Below are positions 17,332 to 26,725 of a DNA stretch of 64,000 bases, one piece after another. Every line of letters begins with the position of its first letter. Positions within the stretch are counted from its first letter, which is position 1. Both the position numbers and the translations under genes were made by a program. Under the pieces are notes generated by a model. The model saw only the letters and a program-made list of their open reading frames with translations, was not told where the DNA came from and ran no database searches. The stretch spans positions 62,001 to 126,000 of the forward strand of contig NZ_JACHBD010000006.1 in assembly GCF_014200175.1 (NCBI RefSeq), read 5' to 3'. Source of the stretch: Rhizobium lentis. Its GTDB lineage: Bacteria; Pseudomonadota; Alphaproteobacteria; Rhizobiales; Rhizobiaceae.

Positions 17332-17868
17332 ATGTCTGCTACGACCGGATACACGAGCCGCCTTCTCGCCGCGGCCATGCTCCTGGCGCTCGCCGCCTGC
17401 TCCACCACCGAGATCGCCTCCCTGGAAGAACCGACTGCGGCGCCGATGACCGGCCAGACCAATGATCCGGCGCCGGGGTTCGAAAACGTCGCGGCCGGCA
17501 GCGAAGAGGATTTTATCCTCAATGTCGGCCGGCGGATCTACTTCAAGCAGGACTCCGCCACCCTCGATTCCGTCGCCATGGCAACGCTGGATAACCAGGC
17601 CGCCTGGCTCAACAGAAACCCGACCTGGCTGCTCAAGCTGCAGGGATTTGCCGACGATTCCGGTTCGGCCTCCCAGATGGAAACGCTGTCGCAGAAGCGC
17701 GCCGACGCGGCGATGGCCTACCTCGCCTCGAAGGGCGTCGACCCGAAGCGCATGTGGGCCAAGGGCTATGGCAACGATCGAGAAGTTCGCGACTGCACGG
17801 ACCGCTCCTGCAAGGTGCAGAACCGGCGTGTCGTCACCAACCTGCGTGCCCAGCCGGACGCGGCTTGA
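17332..17868 (+). CDS. OmpA-family peptidoglycan-binding lipoprotein
   Basis: Lipoprotein of 178 residues. The signal ends in the lipobox LALAAC, with Cys at residue 23, followed by a short linker rich in Glu, Pro and Thr. The C-terminal OmpA-like domain (about residues 60-170) has the family features RIYFKQDSATLD, LQGFADDSGS, LSQKRADAAMAYLASKGV and a final NRRVV. It resembles Pal/YiaD-type proteins that anchor the outer membrane to peptidoglycan. AAGGAATA lies upstream of the ATG. It probably forms an operon with the L,D-transpeptidase and converges on the GH3 gene 61 bases away. Confidence 0.87.
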   Translation: MSATTGYTSRLLAAAMLLALAACSTTEIASLEEPTAAPMTGQTNDPAPGFENVAAGSEEDFILNVGRRIYFKQDSATLDSVAMATLDNQAAWLNRNPTWLLKLQGFADDSGSASQMETLSQKRADAAMAYLASKGVDPKRMWAKGYGNDREVRDCTDRSCKVQNRRVVTNLRAQPDAA

Positions 17869-17929
17869 TCGCAGATTGGACCACTCGGCGCTCGCGTAGA
17901 CGCGCCAACCGTATCCCGGGCCACCTATT

Positions 17930-20389
17930 CTAAGAGGGCGGCAACTCGTAGCTGGATGGTGACGGCAGATCGCGCACGAACCTGATATCCGCAGCATTCG
18001 CCGCCACGACCAGCTGGTAATTGCCGGCTTCGGCGCGGAAAGCGCCGGCTTCGACGTCGAAATAAGCCAGATCGCGCGGCAGGATCTTCATTGTCGCCGT
18101 GCCGGTCTCGCCGGGCTGCAGCGATAGCTTTGCGAAGGCGCGCAGTTCCTTGTCCGGCCGCTCCACTTTGGTCTTCGGCGAACGCACATAGAGCTGCACC
18201 AGTTCTGAGCCGGCCCGGTCGCCGATATTGGTCAGGTCGACGCTGACGGTGACGCCATCGGAACCCATTTCGCCGGCCGACAGCCGCGGCTCGCTCCAGC
18301 GGAAACGGGTATAGCCGAGGCCGAAGCCGAAGGGGAAGAGCGGCTCGACGGCGTGTGTATCGTGATGACGATAGCCGACGAAGACGCCTTCGGCGTAGCG
18401 CACATGCCCATCCCGGCCGGGATAGACGGCGGGATCGCCTGTCATGGCCGAATTGTCGGCAAGCGTCTTCGGGAAGGTCTGCGGCAGGCGTCCGCCGGGC
18501 TCGACATCGCCGAACAGCACGTCGGCGACGGCATTGCCGAGTTCCTGCCCCGGATACCAGATCTGCAGCACGGCGCGAACCTTGCCGAGCCAGGGCATTT
18601 CCACTGGACCGCCGGTCTGCAGCACGACCACCGTGTTGGCGTTGGCGGCGGCAACCCGCTCGATCAGTTCCTCCTGTCGGCCGGGCAGCCGCATGTCGGG
18701 CAGGTCCAACCCTTCCGTATCCCATTCGCCGTCGCGGCCGACAAAGAGCAGCGCCACATCGGCATTCCGCGCCGTCTCGACGGCCGCCTCGATATCGGCC
18801 TCGCCGAGCGGCTTTTCCACACCGAAGCGCACGGCGATGAGGTTAATGCCCTCCTCGGTCGCGGTGGACGGCTCATATTCGACGATGATTTTGTATGACC
18901 GGCCGGCCTCGAGCGGCACTGCCCCGCGCTGTTCGTCATTGGCCGTGCCGAAATAGTTCTCGCCGCGCGTCCAGCCGTCGCGGCCGTCAACCATCAGTGC
19001 GCCATCGACGAAGAGCCGCGCCAGGCCGGCATTGGTCATGCCGAAGACATGCTCGCCGCTCTCCTCCGGCACGAATTGCATCGTCATCCGGGCCGAAAAA
19101 TCGGCAGGGTCGAGATCGCCCGACGGCAGCTCGAACCAGAAGAATTCGCCCTTGTCGACCGTTTCGACATGCAGCGGCTCGCCCTTGCAGCCGCGGCCCT
19201 TGAAATATTCGACCGAGATCTTGCCCTTGAACACGTCGATCAGGCGGTTGTGGCGGCAGCCGACCGCGTGGCTGATGCTGTTGGCGTTGGAGAGGGCGGC
19301 GCGGATGCCGTCGAGCGGGCTTACCGCATAATGCGCGGCGATCTGCGCGCTGCCGCCGCCCATCACGCGCGCGCTTGCGGCATTGGGGCCGATGACGGCG
19401 ATGCGATCGAGGGAGGTTTTGGCAAGCGGCAGGATGCCGTCATTCCTGAGGAGCACGGCGCCTTCCGCGCCGAGACGCCGGATCAGCGCCCGGTCTTCCG
19501 GCAGGTCGACCGCCCGCTCGCTCAGATCGGGTTTCTTCTCGAACGCGCCGACCCGCTCGAGCAGAAGCAGCATGCGCCGCGCCGCAGCGCGTACTGTTTC
19601 GGCCTCGACCTTGCCCTCGCGCACGGCCGCGACCAGTTTGTCGCCGCGATCGCGCGCCGGACCCGGCATTTCGAGATCGAGGCCGGCATTGATCGTCTCT
19701 TCAGTCGAATGCGAACCGAACCAGTCGGACATGACGATGCCGTCGAACCCCCACTCCTCGCGGAGCAGCTTGGTCAGCAGCCAGTGATGCTCGCTCGTAT
19801 AGGTGCCGTTCAGGCGGTTATAGGAGGACATGACCGCCATCACGCCGGCGCGACGCACAGCCTGTTCGAAGGGCGGCAGGTAGATTTCGCGCAGTGTCCG
19901 CTCGTCGATATCGGAAGACATGGTCTGCCGCTCGATCTCGGACTCATTGCCGGCGAAATGCTTGATCGTCGCTGCGATCCCCTCGCCCTGCACGCCCTCG
20001 ATATAGGCAACGGCCAGCTCGGCGGTCAGCATCGGGTCTTCGGAGTAACATTCGAAATTGCGTCCATTGAGGCCGGAGCGATGGATGTTCACCGTGGGCG
20101 CCAGCAGCACTGCGGCACCCTTGCTCTTTGCCTGGCGCGCAAGGGCTGCGCCCATCTGATGGATAAGTTCGGGATTCCAGCTGGCGCCGAGCGCGATGGC
20201 GACGGGAAAGCAGGTCGCCTTGACGCCGGCAACCAGCGAGCCGGCGCCGCGCGCGCCGTTCGGTCCATCCGTCACCTTGATCTTCGGCACGCCGAGGCGT
20301 TCGACCGGAACCGTCGTCCAGAAATCGGCGCCGGACAGAAGGGAGACCTGCTCTTCGAGCGTCATCTGGTCGAGAATGGAATCGATCAT
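17930..20389 (-). CDS. beta-glucosidase, glycoside hydrolase family 3 with PA14 insert
   Basis: Enzyme of 819 residues with the three-part GH3 layout. The N-terminal TIM barrel carries KHFAGNESE and the nucleophile Asp in FDGIVMSDWFGSHS. The alpha/beta sandwich follows. A PA14 module lies between roughly residues 390 and 530 (FVPEESGEHVFGMTNAG; ARLFVDGALMVDG), and a fibronectin III-like domain is at the C terminus (GSELVQLYVRSP). There is no signal peptide, so it would act on imported beta-glucosides. GGGAGG lies upstream of the ATG. A TetR gene is divergent, with a palindrome suited to a TetR operator 63 bases upstream of this start. Confidence 0.92.
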   Translation of the reverse strand: MIDSILDQMTLEEQVSLLSGADFWTTVPVERLGVPKIKVTDGPNGARGAGSLVAGVKATCFPVAIALGASWNPELIHQMGAALARQAKSKGAAVLLAPTVNIHRSGLNGRNFECYSEDPMLTAELAVAYIEGVQGEGIAATIKHFAGNESEIERQTMSSDIDERTLREIYLPPFEQAVRRAGVMAVMSSYNRLNGTYTSEHHWLLTKLLREEWGFDGIVMSDWFGSHSTEETINAGLDLEMPGPARDRGDKLVAAVREGKVEAETVRAAARRMLLLLERVGAFEKKPDLSERAVDLPEDRALIRRLGAEGAVLLRNDGILPLAKTSLDRIAVIGPNAASARVMGGGSAQIAAHYAVSPLDGIRAALSNANSISHAVGCRHNRLIDVFKGKISVEYFKGRGCKGEPLHVETVDKGEFFWFELPSGDLDPADFSARMTMQFVPEESGEHVFGMTNAGLARLFVDGALMVDGRDGWTRGENYFGTANDEQRGAVPLEAGRSYKIIVEYEPSTATEEGINLIAVRFGVEKPLGEADIEAAVETARNADVALLFVGRDGEWDTEGLDLPDMRLPGRQEELIERVAAANANTVVVLQTGGPVEMPWLGKVRAVLQIWYPGQELGNAVADVLFGDVEPGGRLPQTFPKTLADNSAMTGDPAVYPGRDGHVRYAEGVFVGYRHHDTHAVEPLFPFGFGLGYTRFRWSEPRLSAGEMGSDGVTVSVDLTNIGDRAGSELVQLYVRSPKTKVERPDKELRAFAKLSLQPGETGTATMKILPRDLAYFDVEAGAFRAEAGNYQLVVAANAADIRFVRDLPSPSSYELPPS

Positions 20390-20410
20390 GCAAACCTCCC
20401 TGCTACGACT

Positions 20411-20432
20411 CCGGATCCAAGACGCGATCCGG
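20411..20432. promoter_or_regulatory. inverted repeat in the beta-glucosidase leader
   Basis: CCGGATC and GATCCGG, separated by eight bases, form a perfect seven-base inverted repeat about 20 bases upstream of the GH3 start codon. It could be a leader hairpin or a second operator. No further support was seen. Confidence 0.3.
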
Positions 20433-20451
20433 GCGCTTTGATCATTAAACC

Positions 20452-20467
20452 TACCGATTACTCGGTA
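20452..20467. promoter_or_regulatory. candidate TetR operator between GH3 and tetR genes
   Basis: TACCGA-TTAC-TCGGTA is a 16-base interrupted palindrome with perfect six-base arms in the divergent gap between the beta-glucosidase and the TetR gene. The form TACCGA..TCGGTA is typical of TetR-family operators, and it sits in an AT-rich stretch where both promoters would lie. Control of both genes by the adjacent TetR protein is inferred. Confidence 0.6.
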
Positions 20468-20576
20468 TTTTTAAGATGTCAACTGCCACTGTCTGATGTA
20501 TGGGTAGAGAGCTTGCAGGGCTGCAGGCTTGCCGATTGGCGCGTCGCCGTTAAAAGGAGGCAAACGGAAAGAGACG

Positions 20577-21206
20577 ATGGCAGAACAAGGGACCGGCCCG
20601 AGGGAAAAGCAGCGGCGCAAATCCAGCAAGGGGGAGGCGCGCCGAGCGGAAATCCTTGCGGCGGCGATGCGCCGCTTCGCCGAAGACGGCTATCAGAATG
20701 CCGCCATTGGGGATATCGCCCAAGATGTCGGCCTGTCGCTGCCCGGCCTGTTGCACCATTTCCCGACCAAGGTCGATCTCCTGCTCGCCATTCTGGACAA
20801 GCGCGATTTGGAAAGCGCAGATTTCATCGACCACTATCGTTTGGACCTTCGGGGCCTACTTAAAGGCATGGTCGCCGTCTTCCGTCGCAACGCCGAAATG
20901 GTCGAGGTCACCAGGGCTTTCGCCATCCTCAATGCCGAAAGCCTGATGAAGGACCACCCCGCCAAGGCCTGGTTTCTCGATCGCGCCACGCAGATGCAGA
21001 AGCATATCGCCGCGACCTTCGAACGCGCCGCCGCCGATGGCTCGTTCGCCAGGAACATCGATAGCAAGGCGATGGCGGCCGAACTGATCGCCGTAATGGA
21101 CGGCCTGCAGATGCTCTGGCTGCGCGACCCCGATCGCTTCGATATGGTCGGCGGGCTCGAAGCCTATGTCAGCCGCCTGCAGACGAGCCTCGGTCTGGAT
21201 GGCTGA
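20577..21206 (+). CDS. TetR/AcrR family transcriptional regulator
   Basis: Regulator of 209 residues. The N-terminal helix-turn-helix (about residues 20-65) reads AEILAAAMRRFAEDGYQNAA, DIAQDVGLSLPGLLHHFPTK and VDLLLAILDKRD. The remainder is the all-helical ligand-binding domain with a TetR_C-like end (MAAELIAVMDGLQMLWLRD). The ATG at 20577 follows GGAAAGAGACG; an in-frame TTG at 20529 is less likely. It is divergent from the GH3 beta-glucosidase with an operator-like palindrome between them, so it is probably a repressor of that gene that responds to a glucoside or aglycone. Confidence 0.88.
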   Translation: MAEQGTGPREKQRRKSSKGEARRAEILAAAMRRFAEDGYQNAAIGDIAQDVGLSLPGLLHHFPTKVDLLLAILDKRDLESADFIDHYRLDLRGLLKGMVAVFRRNAEMVEVTRAFAILNAESLMKDHPAKAWFLDRATQMQKHIAATFERAAADGSFARNIDSKAMAAELIAVMDGLQMLWLRDPDRFDMVGGLEAYVSRLQTSLGLDG

Positions 21207-21330
21207 ACGAGGATGGGGTGCAGATCGGAGAGCCTGGCATTTGTCGCCTGCCGGCGGTTGCCTGCTCCCCTCATGCGTCCCCTGGCGGTTACTCATTCCT
21301 TGCCGGCGGCGACTTCAAGCAACGGACATC

Positions 21331-21666
21331 CTACCCGACATTGCGCGGTGGCGGCTGAGGGACTTGGTAAGGCGGCGACATGCCTTTGGAGCGTTCTCGA
21401 ATATAGCGGGCACAGAGATCCTTCAGACCGCGGTATGATCCAATTCCCAGAAAGCTGCTCAGCCGTATAACTGTCGTTTGCGAGACGCCGCATTTTTTTG
21501 CGACTGAAGCAGCACTTTCGAAGGCCACCATCTCCGGATGCTCAAGCATCCGCCTTGCAACCTGTTCCACCTGGTTAGGGAAAAAGATCCTTCCTTCGGC
21601 AATGGACTGCTTTAGTTCCTGAAAGGTTTGAGGACGTTGATCTTTCATAGGACGCGTGGCTGACAT
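21331..21666 (-). CDS. RpiR/MurR-type HTH protein lacking the SIS domain
   Basis: Short protein of 111 residues that matches only the N-terminal DNA-binding domain of RpiR regulators: QTFQELKQSIAEGRIFFPNQ, HPEMVAFESAASVAKKCGVS and TTVIRLSSFLGIGSYRGLKD. Full-length family members are about 280 residues, with a C-terminal SIS domain for sugar phosphates; here the frame ends in a proline-rich tail (SPPYQVPQPPPRNVG). GGAGG lies upstream of the ATG at 21666. It is the last gene on the strand of a sugar ABC operon. It is either a truncated remnant or a DNA-binding protein without effector control. Confidence 0.7.
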   Translation of the reverse strand: MSATRPMKDQRPQTFQELKQSIAEGRIFFPNQVEQVARRMLEHPEMVAFESAASVAKKCGVSQTTVIRLSSFLGIGSYRGLKDLCARYIRERSKGMSPPYQVPQPPPRNVG

Positions 21667-21773
21667 TTGGCGCCTCCGTGGCAGATGCATTTCGCGCAGG
21701 ACAAGTCGATTATGCATTCGTGGAGTCGGGCGATGCAGGCGAGCCACGAGGAGCGAACTGCACCGCCTTGACG

Positions 21774-22766
21774 TCAATCGACGGCAACTGGCCTGCCTGT
21801 CTGCCAGCTCACTGTGGCGGCCTCCGCTAGTTTTTGAGCCTGAAGCCCATCCAATCCACCTGGCCTCGGCGATGGGTTGCCGCTGTCGATCGCTTCGATG
21901 AAGGCATTGATCTCGTTGGCATAAGCCTGCGCGTAGCGTTCGAGAAAGAAATGTTGAACGGGATCGCCGCTGATGCCGTTCGCATTGGAAAGCTCGACGC
22001 TCGTCGCGGCGATATTCTTCGCTGCAAGCATACCGGCAGCACCATGGACTTCGATGCGCTGGTCGTATCCATAAGTCGCCCGGCGCGAATTGGTGATGAC
22101 AGCAATGCGGCCCGAAGCCGTCTGCATCTGGACGGCGGCGGTATCCACATCGCCCTCGGCCCCGATCGCCTTGTCGACGAGCGAGGATCCGAGTGCGTTC
22201 ACGACCACGAATTCCTCGCCCATGAGGAAGCGGGCCATATCGAAGTCGTGGATCATCATGTCGCGGAACAGGCCACCGGAGGATTTGACGTAGTCGGCAG
22301 GCGGCGGCGCCGGATCCCGGCTGGTGATCGTCACGATCTCGATCGCGCCGATATCACCGCGGCGCAGGCGGGCCTCCAAACTTGCGAAGTTCGGGTCAAA
22401 CCGGCGATTGAAGCCGATCATCAAGGTCGACCTGTTTTTCTCGACAATCTCGAGGCAGGCATTGATGCGGTCGACCGACAGGGATACCGGCTTTTCGCAG
22501 AGGATGGCCTTGCCGGCGCGCGCCGCCGCCTCGATGAGATCGGCGTGGCTCGGGGTCGGCGTCGCGATGAGGATCGCATCGACGTTCGAGGAGTTGATGA
22601 CATCCTCCGCCTCGGCAACCTCGGCGCCCGTCCGTGCGGCAAGCTCTTCTGCTGATGCCTTGAAGGCATCCGCGACATAGGCAAGCTTCGCATTGGGGTT
22701 CGCCGCGATCGTTGTTGCATGCACTTTGCCGATCCGGCCGGCGCCGATCACTCCAAATCTGATCAT
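21774..22766 (-). CDS. Gfo/Idh/MocA oxidoreductase, inositol 2-dehydrogenase-like
   Basis: NAD(P)-dependent dehydrogenase of 330 residues, the usual length of rhizobial IdhA/IolG. The Rossmann fold opens FGVIGAGRIGKVHATTI, ILCEKPVSLSVDR contains the catalytic Lys of the EKP motif, and the substrate region includes GGLFRDMMIHDFDMARFLMG with the D-x2-x-H pattern. It probably oxidises a cyclitol or sugar imported by the ABC transporter upstream in the same operon. The identity as inositol dehydrogenase is suggested by overall similarity to IdhA but is not proven. Confidence 0.82.
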   Translation of the reverse strand: MIRFGVIGAGRIGKVHATTIAANPNAKLAYVADAFKASAEELAARTGAEVAEAEDVINSSNVDAILIATPTPSHADLIEAAARAGKAILCEKPVSLSVDRINACLEIVEKNRSTLMIGFNRRFDPNFASLEARLRRGDIGAIEIVTITSRDPAPPPADYVKSSGGLFRDMMIHDFDMARFLMGEEFVVVNALGSSLVDKAIGAEGDVDTAAVQMQTASGRIAVITNSRRATYGYDQRIEVHGAAGMLAAKNIAATSVELSNANGISGDPVQHFFLERYAQAYANEINAFIEAIDSGNPSPRPGGLDGLQAQKLAEAATVSWQTGRPVAVD

Positions 22767-22808
22767 TGATGTCCCTCCATGATATGTAAATCTTGACTAT
22801 CGAAACAT

Positions 22809-23612
22809 TCAAACGGTGAAGGCGTCGCGGAAGCGGGCAAGCGCCGTCTCGTCGTCTCCGGACGCCCATGCCTCCATGCCGATCGTGCCGCGATAGCCCA
22901 TGTCCTTGAGCGCGCGGGCAATTGCCTTGTAGTTGATCTCGCCGGTGCCCGGTTCCATGCGACCGGGCACATCCGCCACCTGGATCTCGCCGATATAGGG
23001 CAGCGCGCGCCGGCATAGCTCGATCAGGTTTCCTTCGCCGATCTGGGCATGATAGAGGTCCAGATTGAGCTTCAACGCCGGCCGGTTAACGGACGAGACG
23101 AGCGCGAGCGTATCCTCGGCCTTGGCAAACGGCGTCCCGGGGTGATCGACTGCCTGATTGAGGTTTTCGAGCACGAAGGTCACACCCTCCTGCTCCCCGA
23201 GGTCGGCGATGCGGTTCAGCGTATCGCGCGCCCTGAGCCACATGGAACCAGTCACTTCGTCAGCCTTGACGACCGGCAGTCCATTGCCGTCGAGACCCGT
23301 ACCGTGCAGGTTGAGACGTGGGCAGTTCAGCTCCCGGGCAATCGGGATCGATTGCTTCGCGGTTCGCAGCAATTCTTCTGCGCCATCGTCGTCGGCGAGC
23401 GTGCCGGTCACATAGCCAGTCATCGACGAGAAGACCGCCCCGGATCTCGCAAGGGCTGCGATGTCATGCTTCGTCCAGTCCCAGATCTCGGCCTGGAAGC
23501 CGAGTTCGGTGATCCGCTTCAGCCTGTCGACAACAGGAAGCGACTTGAAAACCATCTCGGCGCAGACCGCGAGCGTGAAGGGGGATGAGATATTCGACGA
23601 ACCGTCGTTCAT
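22809..23612 (-). CDS. sugar phosphate isomerase/epimerase, hydroxypyruvate isomerase-like TIM barrel
   Basis: AP-endonuclease-2-fold protein of 267 residues. Landmarks are GFQAEIWDWTKHDIAALARS, the metal-site strand VTFVLENLNQAVDHPGTPF (Glu ligand), LKLNLDLYHAQIGEGNLIEL (Asp/His ligands) and TIGMEAWASGDDE (final Glu). This pattern is typical of Hyi/OtnI-type isomerases and of IolE/IolI relatives. The ATG at 23612 has GGAAACGGTC upstream; upstream in-frame ATGs at 23624 and 23663 are possible. It lies between the ABC ATPase and the dehydrogenase genes of one operon, so it likely acts on the same imported sugar. Confidence 0.8.
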   Translation of the reverse strand: MNDGSSNISSPFTLAVCAEMVFKSLPVVDRLKRITELGFQAEIWDWTKHDIAALARSGAVFSSMTGYVTGTLADDDGAEELLRTAKQSIPIARELNCPRLNLHGTGLDGNGLPVVKADEVTGSMWLRARDTLNRIADLGEQEGVTFVLENLNQAVDHPGTPFAKAEDTLALVSSVNRPALKLNLDLYHAQIGEGNLIELCRRALPYIGEIQVADVPGRMEPGTGEINYKAIARALKDMGYRGTIGMEAWASGDDETALARFRDAFTV

Positions 23613-23693
23613 GACCGTTTCCATGTTTGATGACTGAGAAAGCGGGCAGCCTTTGAAAGCCAATGGTCGCCGCCTCCGGGTAAAGCCAAGGCG

Positions 23694-24488
23694 CTAGATG
23701 GTACCGCCGAGCTCTTCGGACAGTTGCTGCAGTTCCTTGCCGCCGGCCATGAGGTTCTGAAGCTCGTCCATCGCGATATCCGCCTTGGCAAAAGTGCCGA
23801 GCGTCTGGCCGCGATTGAGGATAGTGAAGCGGTCCGCCACGGCATAGGCATGCCGAACGTTATGGGTGATGAAAATCACGCCCAGTCCGTTCTGTCGGAC
23901 CTGGTGGATGTATTTCAGCACCATCGAGGTTTGTGCCACGCCGAGCGCCGATGTGGGCTCGTCGAGAATAAGGATCTTTGCGCCGAAATAGACCGCGCGC
24001 GCAATCGCAACGCATTGGCGTTCGCCACCGGACAAGGTGCCCACCGCCTGATTGGGATCGCGGATATCGATGCCGATTTTGCTCATCTCTTCACGGGTGA
24101 CATCGTTGCAGTGCGCGAGGTCGAAGTGACGGAATGGGAAGATGCCTTTGCGCGGCTCCCGCCCCATGAAGAAATTACGGGTGATCGACATCAGCGGAAT
24201 CATGGCGAGATCCTGATAGACCGTCGCAATCCCTGCATCGAGGGCGTCGCGCGGGCTGCGGAAATTGACCGGCCTGCCTTCGACCAGAAACGCACCTCCG
24301 CTTGGTCGGACGACACCGGACAGCGTCTTGATCAAGGTGGATTTGCCCGCGCCATTGTCTCCGAGGAGACAAAGCACCTCTCCGGCCGACACTTGCATCG
24401 ACACGCCGTTGAGAGCGATCACGGAGCCGTAGTGCTTGACGATATCGGTTACTTCGATGATCGGTGTTCGGTTGTTGACGTCTGGCAT
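23694..24488 (-). CDS. sugar ABC transporter ATP-binding protein (single-domain, FrcA-like)
   Basis: ATPase of 264 residues: Walker [12 protein letters not shown], signature [14 protein letters not shown], Walker [14 protein letters not shown]-loop [13 protein letters not shown]. It has one nucleotide-binding domain, not the tandem pair of RbsA/XylG, which matches the FrcA group of rhizobial CUT2 transporters. The start ATG overlaps the permease stop (ATGATCA), so the two are translationally coupled. It energises uptake through the permease and binding protein encoded upstream. Confidence 0.9.
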   Translation of the reverse strand: MPDVNNRTPIIEVTDIVKHYGSVIALNGVSMQVSAGEVLCLLGDNGAGKSTLIKTLSGVVRPSGGAFLVEGRPVNFRSPRDALDAGIATVYQDLAMIPLMSITRNFFMGREPRKGIFPFRHFDLAHCNDVTREEMSKIGIDIRDPNQAVGTLSGGERQCVAIARAVYFGAKILILDEPTSALGVAQTSMVLKYIHQVRQNGLGVIFITHNVRHAYAVADRFTILNRGQTLGTFAKADIAMDELQNLMAGGKELQQLSEELGGTI

Positions 24489-24490
24489 GA

Positions 24491-25612
24491 TCAGCGCTCC
24501 CCGGTAACCTTGCGGCGGATGAAATTGTTGAAGAGAACAGCCAGCAGCAGCATCGAGCCGAGGAAGACCTGAAACCAATCGGAGTCGAACCTGGTATAAG
24601 TCAGGCCGATGGAAACCGAGCCGAAGATGACGGCTCCGAAGAAGGCGCCGATCGCCGAACCATAACCGCCTGTGAGCAGGCACCCGCCAATGACGGCGGC
24701 GATGATCGCCTCGAACTCTTTCTGAAAACCGCGCCGGGCGTCGGTTGAGCCGGCGTCAAGCACGGTGATGATGGCGACCAGCGCGGCAGCACACGCCGTC
24801 AACGCGAACAGGCCGGTTTTCACCCTATGGACCGGGACACCTGAGTTTCTTGCTGCATTCGGATCGCCGCCGGCTGCGAAGATCCAGTTGCCCATGCGGG
24901 TGCGCAGCAGGATCCATGTTGCAGCCAGGGCAAGCACGACGAACCACAGGACCGACACGGGGATGCCCGTGACCTTCGGCAGGCCGTTCGGGAACTTGTC
25001 TATCAGGTCGTGATCTGCGAGCCAGACGAATACGCCCCTCAGCGCATCGCCGGAAAAGAGCCCGAGCAGCGGACTGTCCTTCACATGGTCGCCGATGCCG
25101 CGAAGCTGCGTGGAGCCGCCGGTGGCCCATTTCAGACCAACGAGGGTCAAGCCGCGCAGTATGAAGAGAAATGCCAGGGTCACGATGAACGACGGCAGCC
25201 TGGTGTGAATGACGATCTGCCCATTGATCGCGCCCATGAACGCCGCAAACAGCATTGTCATGACGATGGCAACCGAAAGCGGTTGACCAAAATTGGTCAG
25301 GATGACGCCGAAGATCAGTCCTGCAAAAGCCACCATCGAGCCGATCGAGAGATCAAACTCTCCGCCGATCATGAGCAGTGCCGCCGCAATGGCGAGGATT
25401 CCCAATTGCGATGCCGGCGCCATGATGGTCATCAGGCCCGAAAGAGAAAACATCGTCGAATCTGCAGTGAGAAAGAAAAAGACGATGACGAGAACAAGGC
25501 CCGCCACGGCGCCCAATTCGGGCCGCCGCATCATATGTGTTAAAAAACTCACTTGTTTGACGCGCTCATCGACCGTCGGCGCGGCCGCCGTGTTCTGCTC
25601 AAGCGAAGCCAT
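24491..25612 (-). CDS. sugar ABC transporter permease (CUT2, FrcC/RbsC-like)
   Basis: Inner-membrane permease of 373 residues with about ten hydrophobic segments. Family text includes [40 protein letters not shown] and [30 protein letters not shown] stands directly before the ATG at 25612; the frame remains open upstream without coding character. Its length matches FrcC-type permeases, which are longer than RbsC. It works with the ATPase overlapping its 3' end and the binding protein upstream. Confidence 0.9.
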   Translation of the reverse strand: MASLEQNTAAAPTVDERVKQVSFLTHMMRRPELGAVAGLVLVIVFFFLTADSTMFSLSGLMTIMAPASQLGILAIAAALLMIGGEFDLSIGSMVAFAGLIFGVILTNFGQPLSVAIVMTMLFAAFMGAINGQIVIHTRLPSFIVTLAFLFILRGLTLVGLKWATGGSTQLRGIGDHVKDSPLLGLFSGDALRGVFVWLADHDLIDKFPNGLPKVTGIPVSVLWFVVLALAATWILLRTRMGNWIFAAGGDPNAARNSGVPVHRVKTGLFALTACAAALVAIITVLDAGSTDARRGFQKEFEAIIAAVIGGCLLTGGYGSAIGAFFGAVIFGSVSIGLTYTRFDSDWFQVFLGSMLLLAVLFNNFIRRKVTGER

Positions 25613-25683
25613 AACTCCTCCCGTGGAATCTTTATTTTGAGGTAGCGGCGGCGCTGCTCGGCAGCGCTCTGTCAACGAACCCC

Positions 25684-25702
25684 CTCCCCTTGAGGGGGAG
25701 GA
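25684..25702 (-). repeat. intercistronic hairpin between binding-protein and permease genes
   Basis: CCTCCCC-TTGAG-GGGGAGG forms a perfect seven-base stem in the 122-base gap after the binding-protein gene. No T run follows. Such hairpins commonly protect the binding-protein mRNA and lower expression of the downstream permease; that role is inferred. Confidence 0.5.
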
Positions 25703-25734
25703 GATTCTGAGAGAATGCCTTCCGTCAGTTCTGG

Positions 25735-26682
25735 TCAGCGAATGCCCTTGGCGGAAAGATCGACGACCTGGGCGGCCTTTTCCTTGGTGATAAGATTGGG
25801 GCCGGATGGCACATTACCTCCAGGGATCAGCCCGTATTTGGCGGAGTTGGCCAGAAACACGACAGGCAGATAGCCCTGCAGGAACTGCTGCTGATCGATC
25901 GCGAACGCTGCCTTGCCGTCGGCCACTGCCTTCAGGAAATCTGCCGAAAGGTCGAAGGTCGCAACGTTGACCTTGCCGGTCATTCCGACATCCTCGACAG
26001 CCGCCAGAGACGGCTCGCCGGCGGTGCCGGCGCCGAGCGCCATGACGGTATCGACAGCGGCATTGGAACTCAGCGCCGCTTTGACCTTTGCCCGGACGTC
26101 GGCCGGATCGTTGCTGACGGGCAGAACCGTAACCTTGCCGCCAAAACCGTCTGCGAAGCCCTTGCAGCGCAGATCGAGCGCGACATTGCCGACCTCCTGA
26201 TTGACGCACAAGCCTTCCTTGCCGCCCAGCTCATGCAGCTTCGCACCGGCAGCCTTGCCCGCGGTGTATTCGTCCTGGCCGACATGCAGAAGCGCTCCCA
26301 ACTCCTTCGAAACATCCGATCCCGAGTTGATCGAGATAACCGGAATGCCGGCGGCCACGGCCTTCTTGATGGACGGGCCGAGCGCCGAGGCGTCCGGAAT
26401 CGAGACGATAAGACCGTCAGGCTTCTGATTGATAGCCGCATCGATGAGCTGCCCCATCGAGACCATGTCGAATGTTTCCGGTGCCCGATAGTCGACGCTG
26501 ACGCCGACATCCTTCGCAGCCGCGTTGACGCCGTTCTTAACCACGGACCAGAACGGGTCATTGGCCTGGCCATGAGTGACGGCAACGATGCGAATGTCCG
26601 CAGCGCTGACAACTGCCGAAGAGCACATGAGCGCAACAGCGACGGCCGCGCCGGCGAGAAGCGATTTCAAACCTAACTTCAT
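25735..26682 (-). CDS. sugar ABC transporter substrate-binding protein (RbsB/FrcB-like)
   Basis: Periplasmic binding protein of 315 residues. A signal peptide (LLAGAAVAVALMCSSAVVSA) is followed by the type I fold: RIVAVTHGQANDPFWSVVKN, INQKPDGLIVSIPDA, GIPVISINSGSD, GEPSLAAVEDVGM and FAIDQQQFLQGYLPVVFL. It is the first gene of an operon transcribed leftward through permease, ATPase, isomerase, dehydrogenase and the RpiR-like gene. Two LacI-type operators lie 44-80 bases upstream. The enzymes in the operon favour a monosaccharide or cyclitol; the specific sugar cannot be read. Confidence 0.9.
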   Translation of the reverse strand: MKLGLKSLLAGAAVAVALMCSSAVVSAADIRIVAVTHGQANDPFWSVVKNGVNAAAKDVGVSVDYRAPETFDMVSMGQLIDAAINQKPDGLIVSIPDASALGPSIKKAVAAGIPVISINSGSDVSKELGALLHVGQDEYTAGKAAGAKLHELGGKEGLCVNQEVGNVALDLRCKGFADGFGGKVTVLPVSNDPADVRAKVKAALSSNAAVDTVMALGAGTAGEPSLAAVEDVGMTGKVNVATFDLSADFLKAVADGKAAFAIDQQQFLQGYLPVVFLANSAKYGLIPGGNVPSGPNLITKEKAAQVVDLSAKGIR

Positions 26683-26725
26683 TTTACCCTCCCAAAAACA
26701 GTCCGCCTTACGCGGACCTCGCCGC

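Noticed and set aside
19049..20863. 604-codon open frame on the plus strand
   Set aside because: It is antisense to the GH3 beta-glucosidase and runs into tetR in the wrong frame; it has no domain features.
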